A DNA stretch of 64,000 bases, taken from NCBI GenBank assembly GCA_022376465.1, contig JACDTU010000005.1:1662001-1726000 (forward strand), read 5' to 3'. Positions 47,717 through 58,177 of the stretch are shown here, in pieces (the first letter of the stretch is position 1; each line of letters starts with the position of its first letter). Origin of the DNA: Cubamyces lactineus. Lineage: Eukaryota; Basidiomycota; Agaricomycetes; Polyporales; Polyporaceae. The translations under genes and the position numbers were made by a program. The notes under the pieces were generated by a model that saw only the letters and a list, made by a program, of their open reading frames with translations, was not told where the DNA came from and did not search any database.

Positions 47717-48641
47717 GGGAGAGCAGGAGAGAGGTGGGACGAGGAGAGCGGGATGGTCGGAGAGGCCATGGCGCAGCTCAGAGAGACTAGAAATAGCCGT
47801 CCGCTATCGCACTGAAGCGACTCTGGAAAGAACGTCCAGTCTTGGTCAGGCTGAAATGCCGTCCTCGGCATCCCGTTTCCCACATTCCCCGTCCGCAACT
47901 TGAACTCATGTCCTTCCGTCACCTCAACTTTCGACCTCTGCATGCGCACCGACAGGCTCGACGGCGAGCAACACTCGAAAGCTCACAAACATGCTACCAT
48001 AATCCTCTAGCTTGCTTGTAGTCACACTACCGACGGCAACAGTGAATTTCAACTTGGCCCGCGCATATTGATGCATCGAGGTCCATGGTAAGTGCTATCA
48101 GCGCTGTCAATCACCACATCCTTATGCACCTACAGGCGGCAAACCTCGTGTATGTTGTATACTCGTCCGACTATAACCGTTGTGATTATTGTGAACCAGG
48201 CTGCAAACGACTTATCTTGAACGCTCCAGAGTCCAGAGTGCGACAGTACCGCCGTACCAGGCGCCGCGTTGCAGTGACTTCAGCGTCGCCGTCTGGAAGC
48301 ACGCGCGCTAATGCGATTTGTTCCGCACAGGCAGATGTACAGCACCGAAGCTACCGGAACAAGAATTGGAGATTTGAGATAAGAGTTCGACAATATGCCT
48401 CGAACAAAAGTAGAAGAACGAAGACGAAAGTATTGTGGGTATGCGGGGGAAAACGAGAACAGAATAACTTACGGAACAGAACTGAGGAAATCTGAAGACA
48501 GAAGGGGATGCAGCGGAGGATAGAAGCCAGCCAGGAGGAGTTTCAGGAGTGAAAGGGTGTCGCAACAGAGACGCGATAGATGTCGAGCAAGTCCACAGGT
48601 TCAACGTCCAGCTTGATGAGAGCAGACAGGCAGGCCAGTCT
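47717..48641. other. intergenic
   Basis: Promoter side of the MFS gene and 3' flank of the PB1-like gene. A 137-codon plus-strand frame at 48085-48495 has no domain, introns or promoter and is not called. Confidence 0.3.
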
Positions 48642-49277
48642 TCACTGCAGCGCAAGCCGATGCGCCGTCAGCAGCGTATTGCGCCCGCCCCGCACCCTCC
48701 CCGCGACCCAGCGGCGGAACGCGTCCTCGTCCGCCACCGCGCGCAGGTGCCCCTCAAAGATCGCCGAGAACGACACCCCAAACCCGACCTTCGCCGCGAC
48801 GCGCGCGCGGAACGCCTCGAGCCCGACGTCCGCCGGCACGCGCACCTTCCAGATGTCGTCCGTCGTCGGCACCCACACCTTGACGATCATCTGCCCGTTC
48901 TTTGGGGCCCACCTGTCGTCTGCGTCCGCGTCCGCATCTGCGAGAGGGCTGCTGCCGGTAGTGTGCTCAGTGTGGAAATGGGCTGAGCTGGAGAGCGGCG
49001 GAGGAGACGGCGCGTCGAGGTCCCGAGGGGTTGTCAGCCCGAGTCCGAAGATGTGCGTAGAGGATTTGGGGAGCAGCGGCGCAGGGCGTCGGCGTCGGCG
49101 GGGTAGGACAGTAGTATCCTCCTGCCCAGGGAGCGCGTTCTCCTTCCCTTGCGTGCGGGGTGGCTGTGTGCGGAGCGGGCCGCTACGCATCCTGCGCGGG
49201 AGGTTGTGGATGGCTGCGAGGACCCTCTTGGGTGTGGTCGGGGCGCGAGTATGATCTGCGACGGTAAAGGCGTCCAT
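48642..49277 (-). CDS. hypothetical protein with PB1-like C-terminal domain
   Basis: An uninterrupted frame of 211 codons starting MDAFTVADHTRAPTTPKRVL. The first 120 residues are Arg/Pro/Ser-rich and disordered. The last 80, NGQMIVKVWVPTTDDIWKVR through VGLEAFRARVAAKVGFGV and LRAVADEDAFRRWVAGRVRG, have the strand-strand-helix pattern of a PB1 or ubiquitin-like domain (Lys-containing first strand, an acidic DED loop late). The frame is open upstream to 49418, and a spliced 5' exon near 49500-49600 cannot be excluded. The PB1 call is from pattern only; PB1 domains mediate heterodimerisation in signalling scaffolds. Confidence 0.6.
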   Translation of the reverse strand: MDAFTVADHTRAPTTPKRVLAAIHNLPRRMRSGPLRTQPPRTQGKENALPGQEDTTVLPRRRRRPAPLLPKSSTHIFGLGLTTPRDLDAPSPPPLSSSAHFHTEHTTGSSPLADADADADDRWAPKNGQMIVKVWVPTTDDIWKVRVPADVGLEAFRARVAAKVGFGVSFSAIFEGHLRAVADEDAFRRWVAGRVRGGRNTLLTAHRLALQ

Positions 49278-50230
49278 AACGAGCTTGCGAAGGCTGTTGG
49301 TCTTGGTGCTAGAGCTGAGAGCGAGCGTTGCGAGTGACGAGAAAGCGACGAGGGGACGACCGAGGCTTGCCAGAAATGTTGGGAAAGTAGCAAAGAGGCT
49401 TGGTGACTTGCAGTTCACAAACCTTATGAGCGTCCGCGCGCACCTTGTATAGCCTGCGCCGACGTAGTGTCAGCCGAGGGGTCTGAGGATGGCAGAACAT
49501 ATGGATCGAGCGTGCGGCTGACAGTACTCAGGCTGTCGTCCTGAACAACTATAACGCTAGGACTTGCCATCCACACACGGCGGCTGACTGGGCAAGACGT
49601 CGGTCCGAGCCTTGTGGAGCAAGCCAGATCGACGTAGACTGGTAACGCGTTGCAGCATCCACAATCGCCTCGCTGGTTGCCATTCTCCTCTGAGGGTATG
49701 GACCACCATGAAGCCTTCACAATACAAACTTTGCCAGCATGTACCTGTATAGAATGTCAGCCCAAACTGAAACATCGGAGCGATAGCATGAAGATGCTCA
49801 CGTCAATTCGTCACCATGTTACCGTCCCGTTGCCACCGAGTCGAATTGAGCAGTAAGCTCTAGAGTATGGAAGTTGGTACGCGCACACGGTGAGTTGACT
49901 GTAGAGGTCGTCATGCAAATGTTATTACAGTTGCAAGTCATTAACGAGAACATGAATGGTGGCCCAACTTCCTACCACCCTACGCTTTAAACAACCCGCC
50001 TGTGCGGGCCTTCAGCGACAACTACCCACTCCACAGCCCCGAGCGAGCGACAGGCCCAGAGCTTTTCAATCTACGAGGGGAAACGATAGTCTAGACAATA
50101 TGCGACGAGTGGAAGGATGATGCAGGAGCGGGGGAGCAAAATGTACACAATGCAAGCGAACATACACAACGTTGGACGACATGAACACCAGGACACGGAA
50201 AAGGAACAGCGAGTTAGACATGGAGGACGC
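49278..50230. other. intergenic
   Basis: 5' flank of the PB1-like gene and 3' flank of the desaturase gene. Possible leader exons of the former lie around 49420-49600. No other gene is supported. Confidence 0.3.
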
Positions 50231-51895
50231 TCAGCCGAGCATACCCTCGCCGTCCGAGCACGCCGTGGAAGACGCGTAAGGAGACGCGAGCTCCGTGTAC
50301 CGGGCAACACGTAAACGTTGTGAAGGAGGTACCCGCTTGTCATCGAGACCATGCTGCATGCCGCCGTGGATAACACCAACGCGCATCATCGAAAGCAACT
50401 GGAGCGTGGTGTGAGCAAGGCCAATGAACGACCAGCATGACCAAAGACGTACGTTGTGAGCGGCATTCGAGTGGTCATAAACACCACCGAAGAAAGCTGT
50501 CGTAGCGTCCTTTCCGATCATCTTCGCGATCAAGTGGCGACCACCAGGGTGCTCATCCATGAAATTGGAGACATCGTGGATGAAGCCCGCAACGACAACC
50601 AAGGGGCGCTTCATAGCCTGCTCCTGGACTGTATGCGAGGTGAGTATCTTAGACTATGATCATCACACGTCAGTGGGACGTACAGCTCTCCCAGCTAATA
50701 ACCGGCAGGTCGTTGCTGTCCGGAGCCCAGGTCAAGCCCTCCTGCTTCTCACGAAGACGCTTAAGCTGCATCGTGAGCTGGCCCTTCTGGACCTCGTTAT
50801 CGGGGAAGGTCTTGAGGTGGTGAGCAAGGCCGAGCTTGTAGCAGACCCAGATGAACCACTTGGTGGGGTCGTACTGGTACCACTTGATCGCGTTACGGTA
50901 GTCCATGGGGAATTGGTGGTGGAAGTTGTGGTAACCCTCGCCGATCGTGCAGATAGCAGTAATGACGTGATCGCGGGGCGTATGCTTGTCGTCGAAGGGA
51001 GCATCACCGAGCCAGTGCGCAAGCGAATTCACGCAGAAGGTCGACTGGAACAAAGGTTAGAAATGACACTAATCACAATACTCGAGCGGACGTACGTGGT
51101 GGACGAAACACAAACGAGCCGCACCCGCGTAGACGAAACCGCCCAGCAGGTCGCCCCAGCAAAGGTAGCAGATCATCGTAGGAAGAATGAAGCCACAGAA
51201 AAGAATGAGGGTGCGGTACCAGCGGTGCTGCCACCGGACGACCTCGTTCTTGCTCAAGTCACTAACATCGGCCACACCGGGCTTGCGGCGGGGCTTGACG
51301 AGCATCCAACCGATGTGGGACCACCAGAAGCCCTCATGAGCATTGTAGGGGTCAAGAGGGGTGTCGGTGTAGCGGTGGTGAGCGCGGTGGCCGCGAGCCC
51401 ACCACTTGATCGAACCCTCCACAGCACCGGCGCCTGCGAACGCGAGGAAGTACTCGAGCGGCTTAGACGCGTTGTACGAGCGGTGCGCCCACAGTCGATG
51501 GTAACCAGCGGTGATTCCTGTTCAGATTTAGTAAAACAAATTCCTAGACGGGACAGGCGCACACACGTACCAAGGCCAGTGAAGAAATAGTAGAACACGC
51601 TGAAGACAGCGGTCTGCCACATAAGCGGCACGTGGAACGCTCCCCAGATGGCAATGGCGGGCGTGACAGTGAGGATGGTGAGGGAGAGGTAGTTGAGCTC
51701 CTTCCACCAGTTGTTCCAACTGATAGGGGGCCGCGCCTTCTGGTTCTTCAGAGTCCAGGAAACATAGTTGTCGGGGATGTTGAGGTCGATGGGGACATCG
51801 GACTTGAGTGCCTTGGACTCCATGGGCGGGGTCAATGGCGGGGTGAGGGTGGCAGCCTCTTTGGTGGCCGTCGTACGGGACTCGACGGAGGACAT
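50231..51895 (-). CDS. OLE1: acyl-CoA delta-9 desaturase with cytochrome b5 domain (OLE1)
   Basis: ER membrane enzyme that introduces the first double bond into palmitoyl- and stearoyl-CoA. It starts [20 protein letters not shown] at 51895. The three histidine boxes are intact: GYHRLWAHR (first), HRAHHRYTD (second) and [11 protein letters not shown] (third). Helices include [16 protein letters not shown] and [19 protein letters not shown]. After VISWESC and an intron, a fused cytochrome b5 domain holds [19 protein letters not shown] (haem-ligand His in HPGG) and [14 protein letters not shown] (second His). It ends CSDGEGMLG at 50231. Four or five introns of 50-65 nt. Architecture and length are as in other fungal Ole1 proteins. 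Confidence 0.96.
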
Positions 51896-51947
51896 GGATG
51901 TTGAGGAGGGAGGAAGGGGCGGGGAAGTCGCTCTGCCATCGCCAAAG

Positions 51948-51955
51948 ATTATATA
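51948..51955 (-). promoter_or_regulatory. TATA box of OLE1
   Basis: TATATAAT on the minus strand lies about 53 bases before the OLE1 ATG at 51895. Confidence 0.55.
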
Positions 51956-53310
51956 CCCAAGACGTTTCGTTGGGGTGGATGTCTCTCACCCACTTTGCCG
52001 TCACGACAGGACCCCGGCTCCTCCCGTTTCCCCACCGACCGCGCTCCTCGGCTTCAATCAATTTCTTCCATACAACATCCCCTATCTGCCTCATACACAG
52101 CTCGTACGAGTGTTTGAGTCGCCTTCTACGACTCTATTAAGTGCATTAAGAACAAATGGCCACAGAACACGTCAATACACTGGATACTCCCGCCGCGGTT
52201 CCCGGGTCCTGGCCAAACAAGTAGCAAAGCGCCCATCCAAGCCAAGGGCGCCTCTCCACTCTGCGTCTTCGCCCCAGGATGTTTCGCGCAAAACATCCAC
52301 CTCCGCAGCGCTGTCCCCGTCTCGCTCTCGGGGCCGCTCTCGAATGCATCCGGAACGTCTCTGTGCGCTCGGTCCTGTGATAACCTTTTGTCTGGCCTTC
52401 GCATTCCCCCGGCCTCGCGCGCGCGCTGTGTCCATCGCTGAACGCACACGTGATCGCTTCCAATCCGTTGGGGATTCGCGTCGCCGTCGGTACGTTCTGT
52501 CCGCCGTCCACGCACGTCCACGCCCGAAGCACTGCAGCCTCGATGCAGCGGCGACGGTCCGCAGAGCGACCCAGCCTCTGTGATACATGTCTCCTGGTAT
52601 CGTTCCATGCTCTAGGTGCATCATGAAATGGAGAACAACGTCTGGGGTCGCTAGCAATGGCTTGGGCGCAGCCTTGATTGCAATCCTTAGGGGCGGAGGC
52701 TTGGACGGACTTCGGGAATGTGAGATAACAAGTCATCTGCATCTCGTTACCTGTGCGACCCGTGTCATGTTCGAGCCATGATGTCATCGCGAACATTCGT
52801 GCAGCTTGTATCGTCTTCTGGATCAGTGGTCCGGCCCAAGTCGCATCGTTCTCGAGAGCATAATGCGGCTTGTACGATGTCTGTTCATGCAAGTCAACAA
52901 TCATCTAGATCTAAGCTCGACAGGAACGACAAAGGGATATATCAGACGGTAGCATTGCAAAGCAGGCGCGAGCAGAAAACGTGAGTGTGCTATATAGTAC
53001 AACAGCATGAAGAGCACTAAAAATGACCGCATATTATCCATTAGTACTTCGCAGCCTTGTGGGATCGCACCCGCGGGGGCCTCTGCGCGGCACACATGCA
53101 CCAGCATACCGCCGGCATTCCCGGGATCCCGGGGTCTCCGCAGAACATGAGTATGACGATCGGAAGGCAGGTATAGGTTTTGGGACAGCGCAGAGCGTGA
53201 TGGCAGGGAAGTTGGGGGAGCCCAGGAGCGATGTGCTCGTGGGATAGCGGGATAGTGGGGTGGATGGGGGTGGATGGGGGACCGTCGGACGTGAACTGCG
53301 GAGCTCATGA
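51956..53310. other. intergenic upstream of OLE1
   Basis: Long desaturase upstream region and G-alpha 3' flank. Open frames on both strands (for example 52172-52904 minus) are CpG-rich shadows without domains or splice structure. A 9-bp unit (gtggatggg) is directly repeated near 53258-53278. Confidence 0.3.
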
Positions 53311-55836
53311 TCAGCCCGTTAGACTAACGCTCTTCAGGTTAGCGAAGATGATGGACTCTTGGACTGTGGAGGCGAAAGTAAGTAGGCATGCTCGTACCAC
53401 GCCATATAAATGACGCTGATGCACTTACTATCCAGCAGCACGCTTGACGTCGACTTCGTGTCCTATCGCGGTAAGCCGTATGAGCGGTCCGATCCGTGCT
53501 TCCTCGACTGTGCGCGACTTACCGTCACGGAGGTAAAGTGGCAGTAGAACGTCCGCGCCTGCGGGGAGTATTCTCTGTGGATCTGCCCGAATTTCCGACG
53601 CATGTCTGGGCGCGCAGCAACGGCGGCGCAAGAAGTCCACGTCAGCCTCCTCTGCTCTGCTTCCGATAAATATAGCCGTGCCACCCCAGAGGGAGTGCAG
53701 AGTGACTTCTCTGGGGCGGTAGGCAAGGCGGGATGACTTACATGCAGACGTGTTGTCGTAGTCGTTGGGACGGTTCCCGTACGAGATGATGTACTGGCCG
53801 AACTGGATACCCGCTTTCAGCTTCGCCTTGAAGATGTCGATCTTGTTGAGGAAGAGGATCAGGTTCGTCTTGCCCAGCAGCTGGTTCGAGCATATTGACT
53901 TCCACAGGAGCACTGAGTCTTCCTACGGAGAACGAACGCGTAAGCTGTCGGACACCTCGGACAGAGAGCTTCGCGACGTACTAGACGGTTCACGCTCTCG
54001 TCCTCCGCGAGCACTTGGTCGAAGCCACTCAGCGGCGCTAAGAATAGGATTGCGCTAGAGCAGAGGTGAGGCCCGTATCTCGTCCGCGTCTCGATATCGG
54101 CTACTCACTTCATGTCGTCAAAGAACGGCGCCCAAGCAGCTGCAAAGCGCAGGAAGTTCACCACGTTGCTCCTTTATGCGTCATCGGTGACCCACGGACG
54201 TACCTCTCTATAACGGTGAAGAAGCTTCGTCAGCTTCAGGTCTCTGCAATACAGCAATGAGAAGACGCACTAGTGAGCGGTGCCCTCCCACGTCGTATAT
54301 CCGGAGATCTCGTGAGATTCCACCTGCAAAGACTATGGAGGTAAGCCCCCGGACGTCCTCGATAGCTCCCGCCATAATGAACGGGACTGACCTTCTTTGA
54401 TCGTGAACCGATGCTCAGACACTCCGAGCGTTTTGAGCCGCGCTCGCAGGATGTCATCTGGAGTACGTGAGCGAAGGCTTCTGAAGCTGGGATCGGATTG
54501 TACGTACCGTCCGTCGGGATGTACTTTGGATGTGTGACCCGCGCTATTGAATCGAGGAAGCTGCCGTAAACTCTGGTAAGTACCGCCTGCTGCGCAACAT
54601 CGCCGACGACGAAACAACTGACAATCCAGGCATGTCCTCCATCCTGATGCCTTGCGCTCGCAACAACGCCTTGATGACCGGGTCGTTCCACAACGTAATC
54701 ATGTCTTCTGCGCATGCATGCAGGATTCGGCTGGGGTCCTGTGTGCGTATGGTCGCCTCCCGCGTCAGTAACAGGCTGCATACAGCCTTGTTCGGCTCGC
54801 TACCGGGGAGAACGGGCTGCTCACGTCAGGGTCGCTAAAGTCGGCGTCGCCATCCGAGCTGTTGCGTCCAATCATCTTGTGGAATACGCCCTTCCACGCG
54901 AATTGGCTGTTCACCGCAACCTCCCTGTCGAGCGCTCTCGCGCGGTCAGCGTGCGACGCGCCGCCGCTCATGCTCAGCAGCTGCGTCGCCTCCACCTCGC
55001 CCGAGCCTGCAGGCGTAAGCCTACGGATCAGCGCCTCCTCAACCTGCACGAGCGGGGACAGCCGTAGCTTGAGCTTGAGGTGCTCGGCGGTAAGTGGTGG
55101 GTGCTGATTCCGCGCATCACGACTGAGCGACGACCCGGAGGCGGCGTGGAAGAGGTCTGGGGCGTGCGTGCGGATGGGAGTATTGGGCGAGCTGTACGTT
55201 GATGCGTGGTACGCCTGCGCCTCGGCCATCGCCTCGAGTATGACCCGGATCGAGCGCACGACGTTGAGATGAACAACCGCGCGCCAGGAAGCACGCTCGG
55301 CGCGGAATGCCTGGGAGCGCGGATGAGCGCCCTGCATTGCACCCGCATTTGTTCACATTACCTTTGGCGTGTTCATGAGCTGGAAGTCTGGGTTTGGACG
55401 CCTGTCAGACACGGACGCGCTGCTGCAGAGGAGTGCGGATACTTACTCTTCAGAGTGGTCGATTTGCCTTGCGCATAGATCCACATGAGCGACGTCTAAA
55501 TTGCGAGACTGTTAGAGGAATGGCGCACCAGATTCACTCTGACCTGCATAGAGCGTAACGAATCAGTGTCTGTGTCCTGACTGCCGCACCCGCACAACGC
55601 GTGATGCGAAGAGGGGAGAACGCACCGAGGAGGAGGATCTTGACTGGCTTGGGACCGCGCTTCTCTGCCTTTGCCTGTCGCTGTAGCTCCTCGTCGATGG
55701 CGTCCGAGATCCTCTTCGCCTCCGCCTCCGCCGCGAGACGGGCCTCGCGCTGCTCCTCGGTCTCGTTCGGTGGTGGCGCCATGACGTGCGCGAGGGGATC
55801 ACCCTCTGTGACGATCTTGCTGTTCTTCGATGGCAT
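53311..55836 (-). CDS. divergent G-protein alpha subunit with very small exons
   Basis: Heterotrimeric G-alpha subunit, about 500 residues against the usual 350. Exon 1 (55836-55626) begins MPSKNSKIVTEGDPLAHVMA and has no Gly2/Cys3 acylation site, then a charged helix and KPVKILLLG. The P-loop continues GQSESGKSTTLK over exons 55543-55529 and 55467-55447, then NFQLMNTPK (55387-55362). A helical-domain insert follows (SSLSRDARNQHPPLTAE region). Switch I is DDILRARLKTLGV with the catalytic Arg. Switch II is DVGGHRS, with His for the usual Gln; a 4-nt exon at 54204-54207 appears needed to reach AAWAPFFDDMN. NKID (guanine site) and TSVTDTKS (TCAT equivalent) are present. The end is QESIIFANLKSVSLTG at 53311, without a pertussis-type Cys. 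All junctions keep phase. It belongs to the expanded divergent G-alpha class of Agaricomycetes. Confidence 0.92.
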
Positions 55837-58177
55837 CCTCGCTGCGCACGCTGCCTTGCGCTTCCTGCACGACCCGGGCGGGAGGATGTGAGGAGGAGGG
55901 GGGGAGAGAGGGAGAAGAAGGGGAAGAGAAGCGGGGCGGACGGCAGCGGGGGCGCGATTAAGTAGTACAAGGCGTCCAGGCTGAGCGGAGCGCGTGCGCC
56001 GTTGGGCAGCTGGAGCCAGGTGAGAGACATCGCGCGAGGGCGAGTTTATTGAAATCCATGCATGTCTCGCTTTGATGGCACGTTCTCTTTCCCCCGCACC
56101 TCCTCTCTTTCACCCTCCGGACGCCCGACGTCCTGGCCCCCTTTGCCTCCTCTGGATGCCTCCCCCGGCTCCCCGGCCGGCCCCTGCGCCACAACGCCAG
56201 GGCGCCCGGCCTCTTCCCCGGCCATTTTGCTTCCGCGGCGCCGGCCCCTCTCTCTTGGCCCGCCGGCTCTCCTCCCTGATCAGAGTCCAGAGAGATGTCC
56301 GATCGGCGGAGATGCTGCTCTCGCGGACACACGTTGCACACAAGCTATTTTGCGTATACGTATTGCGCGTACGCACTCTCGATCCGGAACAGCGCCGTTC
56401 ATTAAGCATAGCACCGCCCAGGCAGCCAGGGTATAACCATCCGCTCTTGGGTCAGAAACTCGAGAAGACGGTCGCCGGCCGCGGGGACGTCAGAATAGGT
56501 TGGCACACGGCTCGCTGCGCTCGAATGTGCCGTAAACGCCATAGATCTGGCGGGGCCTGTTCAGAGTTCTCTAACCAAATTTTTACAGAAGCGTGCCGCC
56601 AGCTTCGGCCAGATTAATGCGACCACTTGGAAGCAGCAGTCCCATTGTAGGCGAATCAGGGAATCCTCGGCGGCTCTCTCAAGCTCTCCTCGCCTCCAGA
56701 TCTCGCCTCTCGAGCCACCACCACTGCGCGTGCGCATCCGACTCAGACTCTGAGCTACGTGACTCTGCGCCTTCCCTTCCACCAACCGTGTTTGTCGTTT
56801 CGTTTGTTCCTGAGCAAAACGCCCCTCACCTGCCGCTGCGTCGCGGAGTCGTGAGACCGGGCTATCTTGGCGACTTTGCACGCTTCTGAGCTGCAGCCAG
56901 GCTGGCAGCCGATCTCTATGAATCGCATCCGTCCGCGGTGACATGGGGCCCCCCGCCGGTGCACGCTGCCAGAACAGACTCTCAAAGTCCGACGTGCGTC
57001 CGTGCGACGTTCCGCGAGAAGGCTTCTGACGCGGGCGAGGAGGCGAGGACCACCTGCAGGCCCTCTGCGTGCTCTGCTTCTTCTAGGGCAAATCGGCTCC
57101 ATTCAGTTCCACGGCGCGCGAAAGGCCCCGTCTGGGTTCCCAAGCAGGCGAGACGTCTCCAGGGGCAAAGTGCCCGTTCCGGCAGGTACGTCACTTGGCC
57201 CTCCCCTTGGGCTGAAACGAGCTGGCACGGGAACCTACTGTGCCCTTTCGCGCGTTCGCGTAGGTGGGGTCAAGGTTCTAACTTCTGGGATCTGAAGCTC
57301 CACACCCAGTTGAGCACTGTGCTGCTAGCGTGCCACTGAGGCGTCTGTCAGTCCTGATGATAAGCAGACGCCGATGGACTGGGGAAGCGGTAACTTGTGG
57401 TTCCGTTCGCTATACAAATCTCATGATTAGCGCACTGGGCCTGTCTCCCAGCCCGCAGCGAGCTGTCAGCGGGCGGCGAGAGAATTGACGATGCGACGCG
57501 AGCGGCGCCTCCGGCGACCTCGCCCTTTCGCATTCATCGACCCTGGTCTTTGTGAGTACTACACGCCATACGAATAAAATCAGCGTAATTAGACATCGCT
57601 CAGGCTGTGCGTAGTACACACCCATGTGCACCTCGTGCGATAACCATCTAGCCTGAACATCGCTACATGAGCACGTACAATTCGAGCTGAAAGTCGAGAT
57701 CCTTCCGTCACTGCGTGCGCACCTGCCGTAGGAGACCGTGGGGGTCGGGTGGGTGGATTCAATATCAATCAGTCTTCCATTGCCACCGTCGTGGCGCACT
57801 TCCGTCCGGGATGCCTTCGGGACGAAAGAGACGCGCCTTGCCTCCGCTCAAACGCGTGCCACCGGAGAAAACGCGTCAAGTCACGGCACATGATCCTTAG
57901 TCACGCGTCTACTGATGCCAATGCTCTTGAACTTGAACTTGCTCTGGGAAAGCGTAGTAGTCGTCGAGACAGTTTACATCATATCGTAGGTGGGATATAC
58001 TATGGCTAGATACAGGAAGGGAGTAACACATACGAAGGGGGGTAACACATACAATTTAGGAAAACAAGCAACATCTGGTGCTTGACAAGCCTACGCAGTA
58101 ACAAACGTACACACCTATACAATAATGAACTGCGCGAGCCGGACTTGCCCTATCGTGGCTAGATGGTAAAACCCAGG
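55837..58177. other. long intergenic region
   Basis: About 2.3 kb without a supported gene. A Pro/Arg-rich plus frame at 56062-56436 and a minus frame at 57410-57799 have no domains. It carries the G-alpha promoter; an untranslated RNA cannot be excluded. Confidence 0.3.

Noticed and set aside
48085..48495. Plus-strand 137-codon frame between the MFS and PB1-like genes
   Set aside because: No introns, domain or promoter, and composition unlike neighbouring coding sequence.
51768..52904. Long frames on both strands upstream of OLE1
   Set aside because: They overlap the OLE1 leader and each other; high GC explains the lack of stops; no motif recognised.
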